Assembly (NCBI RefSeq): GCF_034008635.1 | Contig: NZ_CP125378.1 | Coordinates: 3,469,501 to 3,533,500, forward strand | Direction of reading: 5' to 3' | Length of the DNA stretch: 64,000 nucleotides | From: Pseudomonas sp. P8_229 | Lineage (GTDB): Bacteria > Pseudomonadota > Gammaproteobacteria > Pseudomonadales > Pseudomonadaceae | Shown here: positions 62,009 through 64,000 of the stretch, piece after piece | Layout: every line of letters starts with the position of its first letter | How positions within the stretch are numbered: position 1 is the stretch's first letter | Notes under the pieces: model-generated | Database searches by the model: none | The model's input: the letters and a program-made list of their open reading frames with translations, nothing else | What the model was told of the DNA's origin: nothing | Made by a program: the position numbers and the translations under genes

Positions 62009-62084
62009 AAAAGATCGCAGCCTGCGGCAGCGCCTACAGGGAAATGTATTCCACTGCAGGCGCTGCCGCAGGCTGCGATTTTTT
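62009..62084. terminator. GATCGCAGCC-type palindrome acting as bidirectional terminator
   Basis: A 27-nt arm starting AAAAGATCGCAGCCTGCGGC (62009-62035) is inverted at 62058-62084 with one mismatch. The right side ends in TTTTTT on the plus strand and the left side gives CTTTT on the minus strand. It sits exactly between the convergent hldE and the next gene, 9 nt and 5 nt from their stops. Confidence 0.85.
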
Positions 62085-62089
62085 GCGTT

Positions 62090-63058
62090 TCAGGAACTGA
62101 CTTTCTTGCGCGGTACGATCTTCTTCAGCAGTTGCTTGGCCTTGCCACGCAACCGCGCCAGTCCAGTGGGTTTCTCCGGTGGCGTCAGGCCTTGTTGGCG
62201 CAACCAGTCCTTCCAGCGAATCCGCTCCTCGCGCACCAGCCAGCCATCCTGTTTGGCAAAGCTTTCAGCCAGATACAGACCGCGCGTGCCTGCCGGAGAC
62301 AGCTGGCCTTTTTTCAAGGTGTAGAGTTCGGCCAGCGGCTCGCCGTCCTGCAACGGCATCAGGTACAGGTCCGGGCGTTTGCGGTCCAGACGTGCGACCA
62401 GTTGATCACCTTCCAGCCGCTCATCGACATGAAACAGGCTCAGGGATTTGGCTTCCTTGGGCACGTCCAGGCGCAGGTCATAGATCAGTTGCAGCGACGC
62501 GGTGGGCAAATGCACATAGGCCCTTGGACGCTCCAATAATTGCAGATTGGCACAGCGCACCGGCCGCGCCGAGCCGGACAGCGGCGTCAGGCGAAACGGC
62601 AGGGCCTCGCGATAATGCAGCGCGGACGAGTAGGGCGCCGGTAGCCAGGTGTCGTTGAAGCGTCCGCCGAGCCAGCCTTCCGGGGTTTCCAGCAGGCACT
62701 CTTCGGCAATCTCCTGAATCGCGGTGTGCAGCGGGATATTCAGCTCATGGGCCGGCACGTAACCGGAAATCAGCTTGAGCACCACGTCACCGCGATCCTG
62801 GCGGCGTTGGCGTACCAACACCCAGTAGTCGCGATTCTGCCAATGCAGGGTCAGGCGCACCGAGACTCCGAGGTTGGCCAGCTCCAGCGCGAAACGCTCG
62901 GCATCCGCCACGCTCACTGGTTTGCGCCGCTGCAAGGTCTGGGCGAAGTTCAGCGGCATGCCGACGCTCTGATAGGTCAGGCCTTCGGGCGTGGCTTCGA
63001 CGAACAGCGGCAGGGTCTTGAAGTTGCTCGGGTTCTTTCTGATGAGCGTGCGCGGCAT
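62090..63058 (-). CDS. Conserved Pseudomonas protein of unknown function, weakly Nudix-like
   Basis: This 322-residue cytosolic protein starts MPRTLIRKNPSNFKTLPLFV and ends in a basic tail (KAKQLLKKIVPRKKVSS). I do not recognise a characterised family. A segment at about 105-124 (LNIPLHTAIQEIAEECLLE) resembles the second half of a Nudix box (REUXEEXG-like) with Cys in place of the Gly. The flanking VVLKLISGYVPAHE would be the strand before it. The motif is incomplete, so hydrolase activity is doubtful. By position it matches a PAO1 gene near PA4993. It ends at the hldE palindrome and lies 31 nt downstream of the aldo/keto reductase gene, so the two may be co-transcribed. Confidence 0.8.
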   Translation of the reverse strand: MPRTLIRKNPSNFKTLPLFVEATPEGLTYQSVGMPLNFAQTLQRRKPVSVADAERFALELANLGVSVRLTLHWQNRDYWVLVRQRRQDRGDVVLKLISGYVPAHELNIPLHTAIQEIAEECLLETPEGWLGGRFNDTWLPAPYSSALHYREALPFRLTPLSGSARPVRCANLQLLERPRAYVHLPTASLQLIYDLRLDVPKEAKSLSLFHVDERLEGDQLVARLDRKRPDLYLMPLQDGEPLAELYTLKKGQLSPAGTRGLYLAESFAKQDGWLVREERIRWKDWLRQQGLTPPEKPTGLARLRGKAKQLLKKIVPRKKVSS

Positions 63059-63089
63059 GTCGGCTCCTGCTTAAGGCCGCGGGGCGGCG

Positions 63090-63902
63090 TCAGTGACCAC
63101 GAAGGACCTGGGCAACGGTCGCAACGTTATGGGCGAGGTGCAGCGGATTGATCGTCCCGACAATAGCACTGGCAACGCCGGGTTGTTGGAACAACAACTC
63201 GAAGCTGGCGCGCACCGGGTCCACGCCGGGACTCAGGCACACATGGCCGCTGGCCAGGGCCTTTTTCACCAGGATGGCTTTGCCGTGGGCAGCAGCATAG
63301 TCAATGACTGCCTTCTCGTTCTGTTCGTTCAGATTGTAGGTGACCATCGCGCAGTCACCTTGCTTCAGCGCCTTGAGCCCGCCTTCGACGGTTTTGCCGG
63401 AGAAGCCGAAGCCACGAATCTTGCCCTCGGCCTTGAGCGTGGCGAGGGTGGCGTAGACCTCCTCCTGCTCAAGGATCACCAGGTCGTTGCCGTCGGAGTG
63501 CACCAGCACCAGGTCAATAAAGTCGGTTTCAAGACGTTGCAGGCTGCGCTCGACCGACATCCGCGTATGCGCGGCGCTGAAGTCATGGTGCGACAGGCCG
63601 TCGGCAAACTCTTCGCCGACCTTGCTGACGATCACCCAGTCCTGACGCTGGCCGCGCAGCAGCGGGCCGAGGCGTTCTTCGCTGCGGCCATAGGCCGGGG
63701 CGGTGTCGATCAGGTTGATGCCCAGTTGTTGCGCCTGTTTGAGCAGCATGCGTGCTGCGTCATCGTCAGGGATCTGAAACCCGTTGGGGTATTTCACACC
63801 CTGGTCGCGGCCGAGCTTGACCGTGCCCAGGCCCAGCGGAGAAACCAGCAGGCCAGTGCTGCCCAGCGGGCGATGCAGTTCGTGCAGGGTCGCTACGCTC
63901 AT
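63090..63902 (-). CDS. Aldo/keto reductase
   Basis: This 270-residue NADPH-dependent oxidoreductase has the aldo/keto reductase TIM-barrel pattern. It has RPLGSTGLLVSPLGLGTVKL at the N-terminus and INLIDTAPAYGRSEERLGPL with catalytic Asp and Tyr. The catalytic Lys is in WVIVSKVGEE and the loop His in DFIDLVLVHSDG. KIRGFGFSGKTVEG and AIVGTINPLHLAHNV lie later. The substrate is unknown. Its start overlaps the stop of the gene upstream by ATGA, so it belongs to an operon that extends past the window edge. Confidence 0.93.
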   Translation of the reverse strand: MSVATLHELHRPLGSTGLLVSPLGLGTVKLGRDQGVKYPNGFQIPDDDAARMLLKQAQQLGINLIDTAPAYGRSEERLGPLLRGQRQDWVIVSKVGEEFADGLSHHDFSAAHTRMSVERSLQRLETDFIDLVLVHSDGNDLVILEQEEVYATLATLKAEGKIRGFGFSGKTVEGGLKALKQGDCAMVTYNLNEQNEKAVIDYAAAHGKAILVKKALASGHVCLSPGVDPVRASFELLFQQPGVASAIVGTINPLHLAHNVATVAQVLRGH

Positions 63903-64000
63903 GGCAACAGTTGCTCCCAGGCCGGTACGCCCATCGGTGGTTTCGGCAGCGCCGGCAATGGCTCGGCAGCTTGCGGCTGGATGCCGTCGCGTTCCAGCGA
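63899..64000 (-). CDS. 3' end of a gene cut by the window edge
   Basis: Thirty-three C-terminal codons are visible, ending PPMGVPAWEQLLP and a TGA that overlaps the aldo/keto reductase start (ATGA). The Pro-rich tail gives no family clue. From remembered gene order a FAD-dependent oxidoreductase could lie here, but the visible part does not show it. Confidence 0.6.
   Translation of the reverse strand, partial: SLERDGIQPQAAEPLPALPKPPMGVPAWEQLLP

Overview
The window reads as chromosome of a Pseudomonas, most likely of the P. fluorescens group. The reasons are its high GC, the gene order (selO, mscK-type channel, K+/H+ antiporter, acyl-CoA dehydrogenase, rlmJ, msrA, dipA, aceF/aceE, glnE, then the waa/wap lipopolysaccharide core cluster, msbA and hldE) and the many palindromic intergenic repeats, including the 'GCCTGCTCGCGA' REP type. 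I see no rRNA, tRNA, CRISPR array, transposase or integrase. Comparisons with P. aeruginosa are from memory and were not computed.

Layout. (1) 53-6695, minus strand: SelO AMPylase, a large MscS-family channel and a CPA1 antiporter, probably an osmotic/ion-stress unit. (2) 6839-11688: two chemoreceptor genes around a small ZapB-like/ZapA-like pair, the whole block lying between two copies of one large palindromic repeat. (3) 11695-19687: an acyl-CoA dehydrogenase, then divergent putA and putP around a control region with six GTTGCA PutA-type sites. (4) 20054-23939: a type VI secretion islet with vgrG, a DUF4123 adaptor gene, a small protein gene behind a structured leader and a low-GC secreted protein resembling Tai4 immunity proteins; no effector gene is visible. 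(5) 24225-35283: rlmJ, msrA, the c-di-GMP phosphodiesterase dipA, a PhoD-like phosphatase and aceF/aceE, with two helically phased palindromes upstream of aceE. (6) 35668-38607: glnE.

(7) 38918-53879, plus strand: the LPS core cluster. waaF, waaC and waaG build the inner core. waaP, wapP, wapQ and a double-kinase gene probably phosphorylate or otherwise modify it. After a small lipoprotein gene come wapO (carbamoyltransferase), wapH, mig-14, dnpA, ssg and wapR. Most junctions are 1-4 nt overlaps, so translational coupling is likely. (8) 53898-56977, minus strand: an acyltransferase coupled to a fused O-antigen ligase/kinase gene. (9) 57131-61999: msbA flips lipid A-core, a sulfotransferase and a stand-alone APS kinase form a possible sulfation pair, and hldE makes the ADP-heptose precursor used by waaC and waaF. 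(10) 62090-64000, minus strand: a conserved protein of unknown function, an aldo/keto reductase and the 3' end of another gene.

The most interesting points are the sulfotransferase-APS kinase pair within an LPS locus, the waaL-kinase fusion with an altered catalytic loop, the T6SS islet with an orphan immunity-like gene, the repeat-flanked chemoreceptor/ZapA block, and the paired operators upstream of aceE.
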